Shown: piece by piece, positions 34,729-42,457 of the stretch
Position numbering within the stretch: position 1 is the stretch's first letter
Layout: every line of letters starts with the position of its first letter
Source: an uncultured Oscillospiraceae bacterium
GTDB lineage: Bacteria; Bacillota; Clostridia; Oscillospirales; Oscillospiraceae
Direction: 5' to 3'
DNA length: 64,000 nt
Assembly (NCBI GenBank): GCA_910588495.1
Contig: CAJUPU010000011.1
Location: forward strand, 1-64,000
Made by a program: the position numbers and the translations under genes
The notes under the pieces: model-generated
What the model was told of the DNA's origin: nothing
What the model saw: only the letters and a program-made list of their open reading frames with translations
Databases searched by the model: none

Positions 34729-35446
34729 CCCCCGCTGGGAACTCATCCACGGCGATTCCCTGAAGCTGCTGCCGGGGTTCGCCCCCGGCTCCTTCGACGC
34801 CGTCATCACCGACCCGCCCTACGCCTCCGGGGGCCGCACCCAGACGGAGAAGAACAAGTCCACCGCCAAAAAGTATTCCAGCATGGGTGCCGCCGCCCTC
34901 CCCGACTTCGACGGCGACGCCAAGGACCAGCGGTCCTGGACCCGCTGGGCGGCAGCGTGGCTGGCCGACGCCCGCCGCGCCTGCAAGCCAGGCGCCCCGG
35001 TGTGTATGTTCATCGACTGGCGGCAGCTCCCCGCCGCCTCGGACGCCCTCCAGTGGGCGGGCTGGATCTGGCGTGGCACCGCTGTGTGGGACAAGGGCAA
35101 CTCCCGCCCCCAGAAGGGCCGGTTCCGCCAGCAGGCGGAGTACATCGTGTGGGGCTCCAACGGCGATATGCCCATCGACCGCCCCGTCCCCTGCCTGCCC
35201 GGCGTCTTCAAGTACGGCAACCCCCAGCACCGCATCCACCTCACCGAGAAGCCCCTGCAACTCATGCGGGACATCGTGCGGATCACCGAGCCGGGGGGCC
35301 GCATCCTGGACCCCTTCGCCGGGTCCGGCACCACCGTGCTGGCCGCTGTGCTGGAGGGCTACACCGCCACCGGCATCGAGATGAGCGACGAGTACGCCCG
35401 CCGGGCCGTGGAGCGGATCGAGGCCGAGCTGAGCCAGGCGGCGTGA
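34718..35446 (+). CDS. Beta-class DNA amino-methyltransferase (N6A/N4C)
   Basis: The 242-residue protein has the catalytic motif TDPPYASGG early and the SAM-binding motif DPFAGSGTTVLAA late, in the order of beta-class enzymes that methylate adenine N6 or cytosine N4. HLTEKPLQLM links them. No restriction partner is adjacent. Together with the C5 enzyme at 26246 it gives the ICE two separate DNA-marking activities. ATG 34718 starts inside the previous gene and excludes the longer overlapping frame. Confidence 0.92.
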   Translation: MNVDPRWELIHGDSLKLLPGFAPGSFDAVITDPPYASGGRTQTEKNKSTAKKYSSMGAAALPDFDGDAKDQRSWTRWAAAWLADARRACKPGAPVCMFIDWRQLPAASDALQWAGWIWRGTAVWDKGNSRPQKGRFRQQAEYIVWGSNGDMPIDRPVPCLPGVFKYGNPQHRIHLTEKPLQLMRDIVRITEPGGRILDPFAGSGTTVLAAVLEGYTATGIEMSDEYARRAVERIEAELSQAA

Positions 35447-35524
35447 GCTGTGTGGCGATTGTTCTGGATATTGCGGAAAGGGTGCGGTATGATGTGGGCT
35501 ACCAAATCTGAGGAGGTGCACGAT

Positions 35525-35827
35525 ATGAAAGTAACGTTTTCCTTTGACGAGGCCGCCGTCACGCGGCGGGGCCGCAGGCGGGAGGATGTGCATCAGACGG
35601 TGAAGGGCCTGTTCGCCGCCCACGATCTCCCCTGCACCGTTGATGGCGACACCCTGTCCTTCCAGGACAAGGGCCACGGCGACGACTTCGCCTGTATGTG
35701 GGACATCATCCTGGCCCTGCTGCGCTCCGAGTGGTTCATGGAGTGCGTTGCCGCCTGCGTCTGGCAGGACGAGGGCGGCGAGGAGGATGTGCTTGCCCAG
35801 GCCAGGGATGCTGTGCGGCATGGGTAG
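35525..35827 (+). CDS. Small protein paired with VapD-like gene
   Basis: From ATG 35525 (GAGGAGGTG upstream) 100 residues are encoded, with an alpha/beta N-terminus (VTFSFDEAAVTRRGRRREDVHQTVKGLF) and an acidic C-terminus. It overlaps the VapD-like gene by eight bases, the arrangement of antitoxin followed by toxin. An antitoxin role is inferred from position only. The family is not recognised. Confidence 0.6.
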   Translation: MKVTFSFDEAAVTRRGRRREDVHQTVKGLFAAHDLPCTVDGDTLSFQDKGHGDDFACMWDIILALLRSEWFMECVAACVWQDEGGEEDVLAQARDAVRHG

Positions 35828-36215
35828 CAGGAAGCAGATCACCTTCGATCTGAGCTTGGAGGCGTTGAGACAGCACTATCCCCATAAAGAGGGGGCCCAG
35901 GACCCGCAGTTTTTCAAGCGGGCCTACAAGGACATCCAGCGGTTCATGGCCACCCACGGTTTTGAGCGGGGGCAGTATTCCGTGTACGTTTCCAAGGAGA
36001 AGATGACCGCCCTGGATGTCGCCGTCCTGACCCAGAGCATGGCGGAGCAGCTCCCCTGGCTGCGTCAGTGCGTCAAGGAGATCACGGCGACCAGCGTCGG
36101 GGCGCGGCATAGCCTGCTGGGGCTGCTGCGCTCCGACGCCCCGCCCGTGGAGCTCCTGACGCCGCCCGCTCACAGGGAGCGGGCAAAAAACAGGAGCGCC
36201 CTGGAACGGAGGTAG
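35820..36215 (+). CDS. VapD-like endoribonuclease
   Basis: The 131-residue protein fits VapD. It has QITFDLSLEALRQHYP with the conserved Asp after the first strand, a FFKRAYKDIQRFMATHGFERGQYSVYVS segment (Gly-Phe-x-Arg-x-Gln-x-Ser-Val-Tyr is typical), and LPWLRQCVKEITATSV. VapD proteins share the Cas2 ferredoxin-like fold and cut mRNA. An extra 40-residue C-terminal part ends in a basic RAKNRSALERR tail. ATG 35820 overlaps the upstream small gene, its possible antitoxin. Confidence 0.78.
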   Translation: MGSRKQITFDLSLEALRQHYPHKEGAQDPQFFKRAYKDIQRFMATHGFERGQYSVYVSKEKMTALDVAVLTQSMAEQLPWLRQCVKEITATSVGARHSLLGLLRSDAPPVELLTPPAHRERAKNRSALERR

Positions 36216-36232
36216 TAGGGATAGAACATAAT

Positions 36233-36484
36233 ATGAACTGGTATATCAGCCTGCTGAACCGTGCGCAAGCCTATGAATATACGTCGTATCCGTATACATA
36301 CGAAAACTTGGAGCGGGCGAAAATCATCAAAGAATTAAGGAGTTCGCTTCGGAAACTGCTTGACGAAAACGAAAAACAGGCGGCAGAAATTGCGGAGCTG
36401 AAGGAGCATTTAGAAAAGGCGCGGAAATCCAACGGAAAATCTGCGGCAAAGAGAAAAAAAGGAATGTATGAAAATGAGCGGTAA
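36233..36484 (+). CDS. Coiled-coil small protein
   Basis: The 83-residue protein has an aromatic N-terminus (NWYISLLNRAQAYEYTSYPYTYEN) and then a heptad-rich helix (IIKELRSSLRKLLDENEKQAAEIAELKEHLEKA), probably a dimeric coiled coil. It ends AAKRKKGMYENER. The DNA is clearly more AT-rich than the genes on both sides, suggesting separate acquisition. Confidence 0.6.
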   Translation: MNWYISLLNRAQAYEYTSYPYTYENLERAKIIKELRSSLRKLLDENEKQAAEIAELKEHLEKARKSNGKSAAKRKKGMYENER

Positions 36485-36508
36485 GCTCACATAGCGAGGA
36501 GGTTGTGC

Positions 36509-38209
36509 GTGAAATATTATCCCATCAATGAGGACCTGGCCCGGCGGGCCAACGAGATGAACAGCTATTTCGAGTATGTGCCGGGCCGTGCCACCCAGTC
36601 CTACCGGGCCGAGGTGGACGAGGCCGCCGCCCTGGCGGAGCGGCAAAAGCAGCGGGTGGACCCCATACATCATGACAAGATCGACCATCTGCTGGACACC
36701 TTCGCCCGGAAACTGGCGGACAATATTAACCGCCGCAATGAGATCGCCGCCCGGGTGCCCTCCATCCTGGTGGCCGGGGGGAGCAATTTCCCCGTCCGAA
36801 AAAAGCAGAAGCAGAACCAGGCGGACGCCGCCGCCATGGAGGAATACCAGCAGATCCGGGGCCTGCTGGACAAGATCCGGGGCACCGGCAGGGGCGGGAT
36901 CAGTGCGGACGATCCCGCCGCTGTGGACAAGCTGAAGGTCAAGCTGGCCGGCCTGGAGGCTTTTCAGGAGAAAATGAAGGCGGTGAACGCCTACTATCGT
37001 AAGCACGGGACGCTGGAGGGCTGTCCGCAATTGTCCGCTGTGGAGATCGAGAGGCTGAATGCCCGCATAGCCCGGAGCTGGCAGAAGTATCCCAGCCCCT
37101 ATGACAGCTTTCTCCTAAACAACAATAACGCCAACATCCGTCAGACAAAAAAACGGATCGAGGAGCTGTCTGCGAAAGCGAATATAGACTATGAGGGCTG
37201 GGTTTTTGAGGGTGGCGAGGTGAAGATGGACCGGGAAATCAACCGGCTCCAGGTGTTCTTCCACGAGAAGCCGGACCGGGACACCTGTTCGGCCATGCGG
37301 CACAGCGGCTTTAAATGGGCGCCCAGTGTGGGCGCTTGGCAGAGGCAGCTCACCAGCAACGCTATCTACGCCGCCAAGCATCTGGACTGCCTCCGGCCCC
37401 TGTCCGGGGAGCGGCCCGCACCGGAGCAGGCTGGATCTGTTCAAGAACCAGCCCACGATGCCGCTCCCGGCTGGCGGTTTTACATCATCGCCGACCTGAA
37501 AACCTGGGCGGACAACGCCCCGGAGCCCAGTGAGCTGGAACATTTTGATTCCTTTGAAGCGGCCCGGGCCCGGTTTGAGGAGCTGCGGGACCAGGACTAC
37601 AACAGCGAGGCGGCGGAGCCCGGCCCGGACGGTCAGCCCCCTGCCCGCCTGACGCTGGGGCTAGAGAGCGCCGATGGTACGAGCGCCGCCGACATCCTCC
37701 ATGTGCGTCAGGGAGAAAACTACCTTGTCACCGACTTTACCCGGTCAGAGCGGCTCCGGGACGATCCCGCGGTCATGGAGATCCTCGCCCGTGTCTCCCG
37801 GGAGATGGGCTTTGACCGGGTGCGGGTGTGGGAGCAAGGGGACGGCGGCCGTCATATATTGTCTACCATTCCTTTTGCGGAGTGGGACAACCCCTGGTTC
37901 CCCTCCGCTACGCCGGGCCGGATCGCCGCCCGGTATTATGAGTTCCTGGATCTGTGTCATCCGTTCCAGTGGGACGAGGCACAACGCCAGTCGTGGATCA
38001 GAGAGACCGTCCAGCGCATCCTGCGGGAGGGAGAGGAAGGCATCGTACATATGGCGCTGTTCGCTGCCGGAACCGCGGTAGCGCAGAGCGATATGGCTCC
38101 CAGGAAGCTGTTCGACGAGCTGCGCCAAGAACTGGATGAATATCTGGAGCAAGGGTTGGATGCTGTGCAAAAGCAGAAACCGCCGCGCAGAAAATCGCGG
38201 GAGCGGTAG
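36509..38209 (+). CDS. Multidomain polyvalent-type protein
   Basis: From GTG 36509 (GCGAGGAGG upstream) 566 residues are encoded. The first 200 are helical and charged, with a YYPINEDLARRANEMNSYF start. A small domain near residues 235-290 reads VFFHEKPDRDTCSAMRHSGFKW and WQRQLTSNAIYAAK, a module frequent in ICE and phage polyvalent proteins. A LPD/YodL-like domain (WRFYIIADLKTWADN...TDFTRSERLRDD) and an unassigned C-terminal region follow. The end RRKSRER lies right at a terminator, so the basic tail here cannot serve as a ribosome site for another gene. Confidence 0.7.
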   Translation: MKYYPINEDLARRANEMNSYFEYVPGRATQSYRAEVDEAAALAERQKQRVDPIHHDKIDHLLDTFARKLADNINRRNEIAARVPSILVAGGSNFPVRKKQKQNQADAAAMEEYQQIRGLLDKIRGTGRGGISADDPAAVDKLKVKLAGLEAFQEKMKAVNAYYRKHGTLEGCPQLSAVEIERLNARIARSWQKYPSPYDSFLLNNNNANIRQTKKRIEELSAKANIDYEGWVFEGGEVKMDREINRLQVFFHEKPDRDTCSAMRHSGFKWAPSVGAWQRQLTSNAIYAAKHLDCLRPLSGERPAPEQAGSVQEPAHDAAPGWRFYIIADLKTWADNAPEPSELEHFDSFEAARARFEELRDQDYNSEAAEPGPDGQPPARLTLGLESADGTSAADILHVRQGENYLVTDFTRSERLRDDPAVMEILARVSREMGFDRVRVWEQGDGGRHILSTIPFAEWDNPWFPSATPGRIAARYYEFLDLCHPFQWDEAQRQSWIRETVQRILREGEEGIVHMALFAAGTAVAQSDMAPRKLFDELRQELDEYLEQGLDAVQKQKPPRRKSRER

Positions 38210-38248
38210 AGGCCAAGGGGTTACGGGAAACCCCTTGGCCTCCTTTTT
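38210..38248 (+). terminator. Rho-independent terminator ending accessory operon
   Basis: AGGCCAAGGGGTT pairs exactly with AACCCCTTGGCCT around a 6-base loop, followed by CCTTTTT. It begins one base after the stop of the 566-residue gene and closes the long accessory operon. Confidence 0.92.
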
Positions 38249-38304
38249 GAGCCGAATTTGTTCTATCACGGTGTCTGTGCTGACACCGGAAGGGAGATGA
38301 TCGT

Positions 38305-38697
38305 TTGCCCCGATCTGAGATCAAAGGCTGTTTCTTCTTCAAGGCCAGCCACGCCCAGGAGCTGATGGAGGAAAAGCCCGCGCAGACCATCCATGTGGAA
38401 GTGGTCAGGGTCATCCATCTGTCTGCCCAGCACTTCCAGCACTTTTCCGCTAATCTGCTGCGGGATATGCCATTCCTCGCCCCCTATAAGGACAGCACCA
38501 GCTATGATAACGGTGTGACCCGCTGCCTGCTGGTGACCACCGAGAGGCACCATGACGGGATCTTGGTGAACTGCGAGGGCTATGATTATGCCCGATATTC
38601 CTGTTATGTGTCTGACAAACACAGCCTGGATCTGCGGGATGTGCCCGTGGAGCACTACGACCTGAAGCGGCAGCCCCATGACAGGCAAGAGAGGTGA
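38305..38697 (+). CDS. Small conserved ICE protein (DUF6329-like)
   Basis: From TTG 38305 (GGAAGGGAG upstream) 130 residues contain VEVVRVIHLSAQHFQHFSANLLRDMPFLAPYKD and CEGYDYARYSCYVSD, a pattern I associate tentatively with DUF6329. It ends PHDRQER. It lies between the accessory-operon terminator and the oriT-like repeats, so it is probably transcribed on its own. Confidence 0.6.
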   Translation: MPRSEIKGCFFFKASHAQELMEEKPAQTIHVEVVRVIHLSAQHFQHFSANLLRDMPFLAPYKDSTSYDNGVTRCLLVTTERHHDGILVNCEGYDYARYSCYVSDKHSLDLRDVPVEHYDLKRQPHDRQER

Positions 38698-38711
38698 TCG
38701 TTTACACGGGG

Positions 38712-38920
38712 CCCCCGCCGCAACCCAGCGAAACGGTTGCGGTGGGGAGAGGAAGAAGAAATGAAGCGGGCGTAGTCCTCGCTAAACAGCGGGGACTACG
38801 CAGAGCGAAATTTCTTCTGACGAAGGGCGGGCTCCGCCCGCCCGAGGGGGTCGCCGCCGCTGGCGGCGACCCCGCAAGCATAGCGCAAATGTACATTTTG
38901 CGCGCTTGCAGGGGTATCCC
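38712..38920 (+). other. oriT: Candidate origin of transfer (oriT)
   Basis: The 280-base gap before the mobilisation genes is packed with inverted repeats: GCCGCAACC with GGTTGCGGTGG, GTAGTCC with GGACTAC, GGGCGGGC with GCCCGCCC, GGGGTCGCCGCC with GGCGGCGACCCC, and GCGCAAATGT with ACATTTTGCGC. No real gene fits here. Position directly upstream of mobC and a MOBP relaxase, and the repeat density, are those of an oriT. The nick site cannot be assigned from sequence alone. Confidence 0.6.
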
Positions 38921-38976
38921 CCTGTCCCCATATGCCGCCTGCGGGCGGAAAATCGGCGGCGGTGCCGCAGGAAGGA

Positions 38977-39339
38977 GTGTATCCAACGAAAAAATTAACT
39001 TATGAACAGGCGAGAAGTTATATTAGCGGTGAGGCGCCATTTGACAAACTGGAGTGGGAACGTCAACATATACTGCACTTACGAGACGCTGTGGAAAGGG
39101 CACTTTTGGAATTGGCTCCTTGTTACTTTGAAAATCTGAGAAAGACCTGCGCCCGGTATATTGAAAATCATAAAGATACGCCCAATCGGAAGGAGTTAAA
39201 CGCTCTTATGGAAACCTACGCCAAAGTTGTTCGGGCCACCGACGATTTCCGCATAAGAGGAACGATTTCAGATGGAAACCATATAGGTGGCCGCTCAAAG
39301 AAGGTGAAACGAAATCGAAAAACACCACCTTCACGTTGA
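38977..39339 (+). CDS. Mobilisation accessory protein with non-ATG start
   Basis: The product is a helical protein of about 120 residues containing KLTYEQARSYISGEAPFDKLEWERQHILHLRDAVE. It ends in a basic segment (RSKKVKRNRKTPPSR). AAGGAG (38972-38977) is eight bases before an in-frame ACG at 38986, where relatives would be expected to have ATG AAA AAA. The only canonical start, GTG 38977, overlaps that ribosome site. It lies between oriT and mobC, so a relaxosome or regulatory role is likely. Confidence 0.6.
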   Translation: MYPTKKLTYEQARSYISGEAPFDKLEWERQHILHLRDAVERALLELAPCYFENLRKTCARYIENHKDTPNRKELNALMETYAKVVRATDDFRIRGTISDGNHIGGRSKKVKRNRKTPPSR

Positions 39340-39619
39340 GCTGACACCAGCGCAGTATGAGCGGCTGGTGACCCAGGCCAGGCAGTGCGGTCTCTCCCGG
39401 AGGGCCTACCTGGTCCGTCTCATCGAGGGAGTGCCCGTCCGGGCCCGCCCCTCCCAGGAGATCAAGGAGCTTCGGACGGAGATCCACCACATTGGGAACA
39501 ATATAAACCAAATTGCCCGCAGCGTCAACGCCGGGATCGCCAGGGCGGAGGACGCCAAGCGGGGGCTGTTCCTGCTGGATCAGGTCTATGAGCTGATGTA
39601 CCAGATTGCGAAAAAATAG
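39314..39619 (+). CDS. mobC: MobC-like relaxosome protein
   Basis: The frame reads HLHVELTPAQYERLVTQARQCGLSRRAYLVRLIEG, then EIKELRTEIHHIGNNINQIARSVNAG. This is the N-terminal ribbon-helix-helix and the conserved Ile-Gly-Asn-Asn-x-Asn-Gln motif of BacMobC proteins that open oriT for the relaxase. The homologous frame extends upstream of the first GTG (39368) to an ATC at 39314, which sits six bases after AGGTGA; a stop at 39305 bounds it. ATC may be a near-cognate start or a mutated ATG. In relatives the relaxase gene follows at once; here 3.4 kb of cargo intervenes. Confidence 0.78.
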   Translation: MEKHHLHVELTPAQYERLVTQARQCGLSRRAYLVRLIEGVPVRARPSQEIKELRTEIHHIGNNINQIARSVNAGIARAEDAKRGLFLLDQVYELMYQIAKK

Positions 39620-39629
39620 GGTGCTTCGA

Positions 39630-39658
39630 TTCCCTTTGAGGCGGCAGTGTGGTATAAT
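39630..39658 (+). promoter_or_regulatory. Promoter of nitroreductase gene
   Basis: TTCCCT, 17 bases and TGG-TATAAT (extended -10) lie 32 bases before the nitroreductase start, immediately after mobC. It marks the left edge of the cargo block. Confidence 0.7.
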
Positions 39659-39689
39659 AGCGGCAATTAACGATTGGAGGAACCCCTGC

Positions 39690-40358
39690 ATGACAGAATT
39701 GGAAGCCATCCGGGCGCGGCACAGCGTCCGGCAGTATTTGAACAAGCCCCTGAAGCCGGAGGAGCTGGCGACGCTCCGGGCGGAGGTGGACGCCTGCAAC
39801 CGGGAGAGCGGCCTGCACATCCAGCTGGTCACCAACGAGCCCAAAGCCTTTGAGGGCACCATGGCCCGGTACGGCAAGTTCAGCGGGGTGCAAAACTATT
39901 TCGCGCTGGTGGGCAAGGCCGGGCCGGACCTCCAGGAGAAGTGCGGCTACTGGGGGGAGCGGCTGGTGCTGAAGGCCCAGATGATGGGGCTGAACACCTG
40001 CTGGGTGGCGCTGACCTTCACCAAGGTGAGGTCGGCCTACACCCTGGGCGACGGGGAGAAGCTGGCCGCCGTCATCGCCCTGGGCCACGGCGCCACACAG
40101 GGCGTCCCCCACAAGTCCAAGCCCCTGGAGGAGCTGGCCAGGGCCGAGGGGCCCATGCCAGACTGGTTCCGGGCCGGGATGGAGGCGGTCCTGCTGGCCC
40201 CCACGGCGGTGAACCAGCAGAAATTCTTGTTTGCATTGGAGGAGGACGGCAGGGTGTCCGCCCAGCCGGGCCACGCCTTCTATGTGAAGATGGACCTGGG
40301 CATCGCCAAATACCACTTTGAGGTGGGTGCGGGGAAAGAAAATGTTCAGTGGGCGTGA
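39690..40358 (+). CDS. Nitroreductase-family flavoprotein
   Basis: The 222-residue protein starts with the family signature AIRARHSVRQYLNKPL, which contacts FMN phosphate. It also has YWGERLVLKAQMMGLNTCWVALTF and VIALGHG in the C-terminal half. It should be a cytoplasmic FMN-dependent NAD(P)H oxidoreductase. TTGGAGG precedes the ATG. It has its own promoter and belongs to a metabolic cargo block inserted between mobC and the relaxase. Confidence 0.85.
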   Translation: MTELEAIRARHSVRQYLNKPLKPEELATLRAEVDACNRESGLHIQLVTNEPKAFEGTMARYGKFSGVQNYFALVGKAGPDLQEKCGYWGERLVLKAQMMGLNTCWVALTFTKVRSAYTLGDGEKLAAVIALGHGATQGVPHKSKPLEELARAEGPMPDWFRAGMEAVLLAPTAVNQQKFLFALEEDGRVSAQPGHAFYVKMDLGIAKYHFEVGAGKENVQWA

Positions 40359-40411
40359 CCATCCCAGTATGCCATGCCTTTCAGCTATGGCGACCTATTC
40401 ATTTTAGGCGT

Positions 40412-40440
40412 TTGCTTTTCCGCCCCGCTTGCTGTAAAAT
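40412..40440 (+). promoter_or_regulatory. Promoter of aldo/keto reductase gene
   Basis: TTGCTT and TAAAAT are separated by 17 bases and lie 33 bases before the ATG at 40474. Confidence 0.65.
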
Positions 40441-40473
40441 GAGCATATCATACGAATTATGGAGGAAATTTTC

Positions 40474-41577
40474 ATGGAATACCGGATCAACCGGACCACC
40501 GGCGACCGGATCAGCGTCATCGGCCTGGGCACCAGCTACATCTGCGACGCCAGCGAGAGGGAGGCGGTGGACGCCCTGACCTTCGCCTACGAGAACGGGG
40601 TGAACCACGCCGACCTGGCCACTGCAAAGGCGGGCACCTTCGCTTACTACGGCGCGGCCTTCGCCTCGGTGCGGAAAAATATCCGCTACCAGGTGCATTT
40701 CGGCGCCAACTATGAGACTGGGGAGTACGGCTGGTCCACCGATCTGGACACGGTGAAACGCTCGGTGGACTGGCAGCTCACCCAGCTCAAGACCGACTAC
40801 ATCGACTACGGCATGATCCACTGCCTGGACGAGGAGAAGGACTGGCGGGCCTACCGGGACGGCGGCATCCTGGACTTTCTGCTGGACATGAAAGAGCAGG
40901 GGGTGGTGCGGCACATCGGCCTGTCCTCCCATACCCCCGCCCTGGCCAATGAGGTGCTGGACACCGGGCTGGTGGAGCTGCTGATGTTCTCCATCAACCC
41001 CGGCTACGACTACCACCATGGGGAGTTCGCCAACGGCACCGCCGGGGAGCGGATGGAGCTGTACCGCCGCTGCGAGGCAGCGGGGATCGGCATCACCGTG
41101 ATGAAGCCCTTCTCCGGCGGCCAGCTGCTGGACGCCAAAGCGTCACCCTTTGGGCAGGCCCTCACCAAATATCAGTGCATCCAGTACGCCCTGGACAAGC
41201 CGGGGGTGCTGTCCGTCCTGCCCGGCATCCGGGGGAAGCAGGACATGGTGGAGCTGCTGGGCTTCCTGGACGCCCCCCCGGAGGAGCGGGACTACTCGGT
41301 GCTGGGCACCTTCGCGCCCCGGGACGCGGCGGGGGCCTGCGTGTACTGCAACCACTGCCAGCCCTGCCCGGCTGGGCTGAACGTGGGCCTCATCAACAAG
41401 TATTACGACCTGGCCCTGGCCGGGGACGCCATGGCGGCGGACCACTACGCCAAGCTGGACAAGAAGGCGTCCGACTGCACCGGCTGCGGCCACTGCGACA
41501 GGCGGTGTCCCTTCCATGTGGCCCAGAGCGGCAGGATGAAGGAGATCAGCAGATATTTTGAGATACAAAAGGGATGA
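40474..41577 (+). CDS. Aldo/keto reductase with C-terminal 4Fe-4S domain
   Basis: The 367-residue protein has an AKR barrel: ISVIGLGTSYI, a NHADLATAKAG strand with the Asp, TDYIDYGMIHCLDE and GLSSHTPALANEVL. The C-terminal ferredoxin-like part has two Cys clusters: CVYCNHCQPCP and CTGCGHCDRRCPF. Such AKR-ferredoxin enzymes are common in anaerobic Clostridia and may take electrons from ferredoxin. GGAGG precedes ATG 40474. It is followed closely by the phosphatase gene. Confidence 0.88.
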   Translation: MEYRINRTTGDRISVIGLGTSYICDASEREAVDALTFAYENGVNHADLATAKAGTFAYYGAAFASVRKNIRYQVHFGANYETGEYGWSTDLDTVKRSVDWQLTQLKTDYIDYGMIHCLDEEKDWRAYRDGGILDFLLDMKEQGVVRHIGLSSHTPALANEVLDTGLVELLMFSINPGYDYHHGEFANGTAGERMELYRRCEAAGIGITVMKPFSGGQLLDAKASPFGQALTKYQCIQYALDKPGVLSVLPGIRGKQDMVELLGFLDAPPEERDYSVLGTFAPRDAAGACVYCNHCQPCPAGLNVGLINKYYDLALAGDAMAADHYAKLDKKASDCTGCGHCDRRCPFHVAQSGRMKEISRYFEIQKG

Positions 41578-41586
41578 AGTAATCAT

Positions 41587-42255
41587 ATGAGCAAATTCAC
41601 GGTATATTTTGTCCGCCACGGCCTGACCACCAGCAACGAGAAGGGCCTGCTGTGCGGCTCCACCGACGCGCTGGTATCTGAGCAGGGGCGCCGGGAGCTG
41701 CATGAGCTGAAGCGGCTCTATCCTTACCCGGAGGTGGACCACCTCTACGCCAGCCCCGCCATCCGCTGCCGGGAGACCGCCGCCATCCTCTACCCCGGCA
41801 TGGAGCCGGAGTTGGTGGAGAACTTCTGGGAATACCGCTTCGGGGAGCTGGAAAACCGCCCGGCCTCAGAGATCATGGAAGGGGCCGCCGGTAAAAAATG
41901 GCTGGAACAGGCCCCTGACCTTGGCTTCCCTGGCGGGGAAACACTGATGGAAACCCAGCTGCGGGCCCTGGCCGGGATGACCCATGTGGTAGCGGAGGTC
42001 CGGCGCAGCGGGTACAAAAAGGTGGCCATTGTCGCCCACGGAGAGGTGTTCTCCCTGCTGTTCCAGGCGGCGCTGGCGTCAGACCAGCCCCCGGAGGCGT
42101 TCCTGCTCTGCCCCAACGGCATGGGCGTGGCCGCCGAGGTGGACTGCGAGACCTGGTTCCGGGAGCGGAAAATGGATTTTCTGGAGTTCTTTCCCTTCGG
42201 CGCGCCCCGGCTCAAGCCGGAGGACTCCCCCTATTTTCAGCCAAACATGAAATAG
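41587..42255 (+). CDS. Histidine phosphatase (phosphoglycerate-mutase family)
   Basis: The 222-residue protein begins TVYFVRHGLTTSNEKG, with the catalytic RHG motif. It also carries YASPAIRCRETAAIL, FWEYRFGELENR and VAIVAHGEVFSLL with the second catalytic His. The substrate is not predictable from sequence. It lies nine bases after the aldo/keto reductase and ends at a strong terminator. Confidence 0.88.
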   Translation: MSKFTVYFVRHGLTTSNEKGLLCGSTDALVSEQGRRELHELKRLYPYPEVDHLYASPAIRCRETAAILYPGMEPELVENFWEYRFGELENRPASEIMEGAAGKKWLEQAPDLGFPGGETLMETQLRALAGMTHVVAEVRRSGYKKVAIVAHGEVFSLLFQAALASDQPPEAFLLCPNGMGVAAEVDCETWFRERKMDFLEFFPFGAPRLKPEDSPYFQPNMK

Positions 42256-42267
42256 CCTTCTGACTGA

Positions 42268-42303
42268 GGAGAACGGATTCTAAATGATCCGTTCTCCTTT
42301 TTT
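42268..42303 (+). terminator. Rho-independent terminator
   Basis: GGAGAACGGAT and ATCCGTTCTCC form a perfect 11-bp stem followed by seven T, 13 bases after the phosphatase stop. Confidence 0.92.
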
Positions 42304-42401
42304 GCGCTGTTTCGCCGAAGCAGGGCTGTGAGCCGATGCACCGGATGGCAAAAAAACTGTTTCATGTTTACAGCAGAAAAATGTTGTCCACCTGTTTTTG
42401 C

Positions 42402-42430
42402 TTGTTTCAAGCACGAAAAAATGGTATAAT
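42402..42430 (+). promoter_or_regulatory. Promoter of HD-domain gene
   Basis: TTGTTT, a 17-base spacer and TATAAT (with TGG before it, an extended -10) lie 28 bases before the start at 42458. It is a near-consensus housekeeping promoter. Confidence 0.8.
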
Positions 42431-42457
42431 AACCTATTACATCGAAAGGGTGACGAA

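Noticed and set aside
38694..39005. 103-codon plus-strand frame across the repeats
   Set aside because: It crosses the whole set of inverted repeats, has no ribosome site of its own and no recognisable sequence; the region is better explained as oriT.
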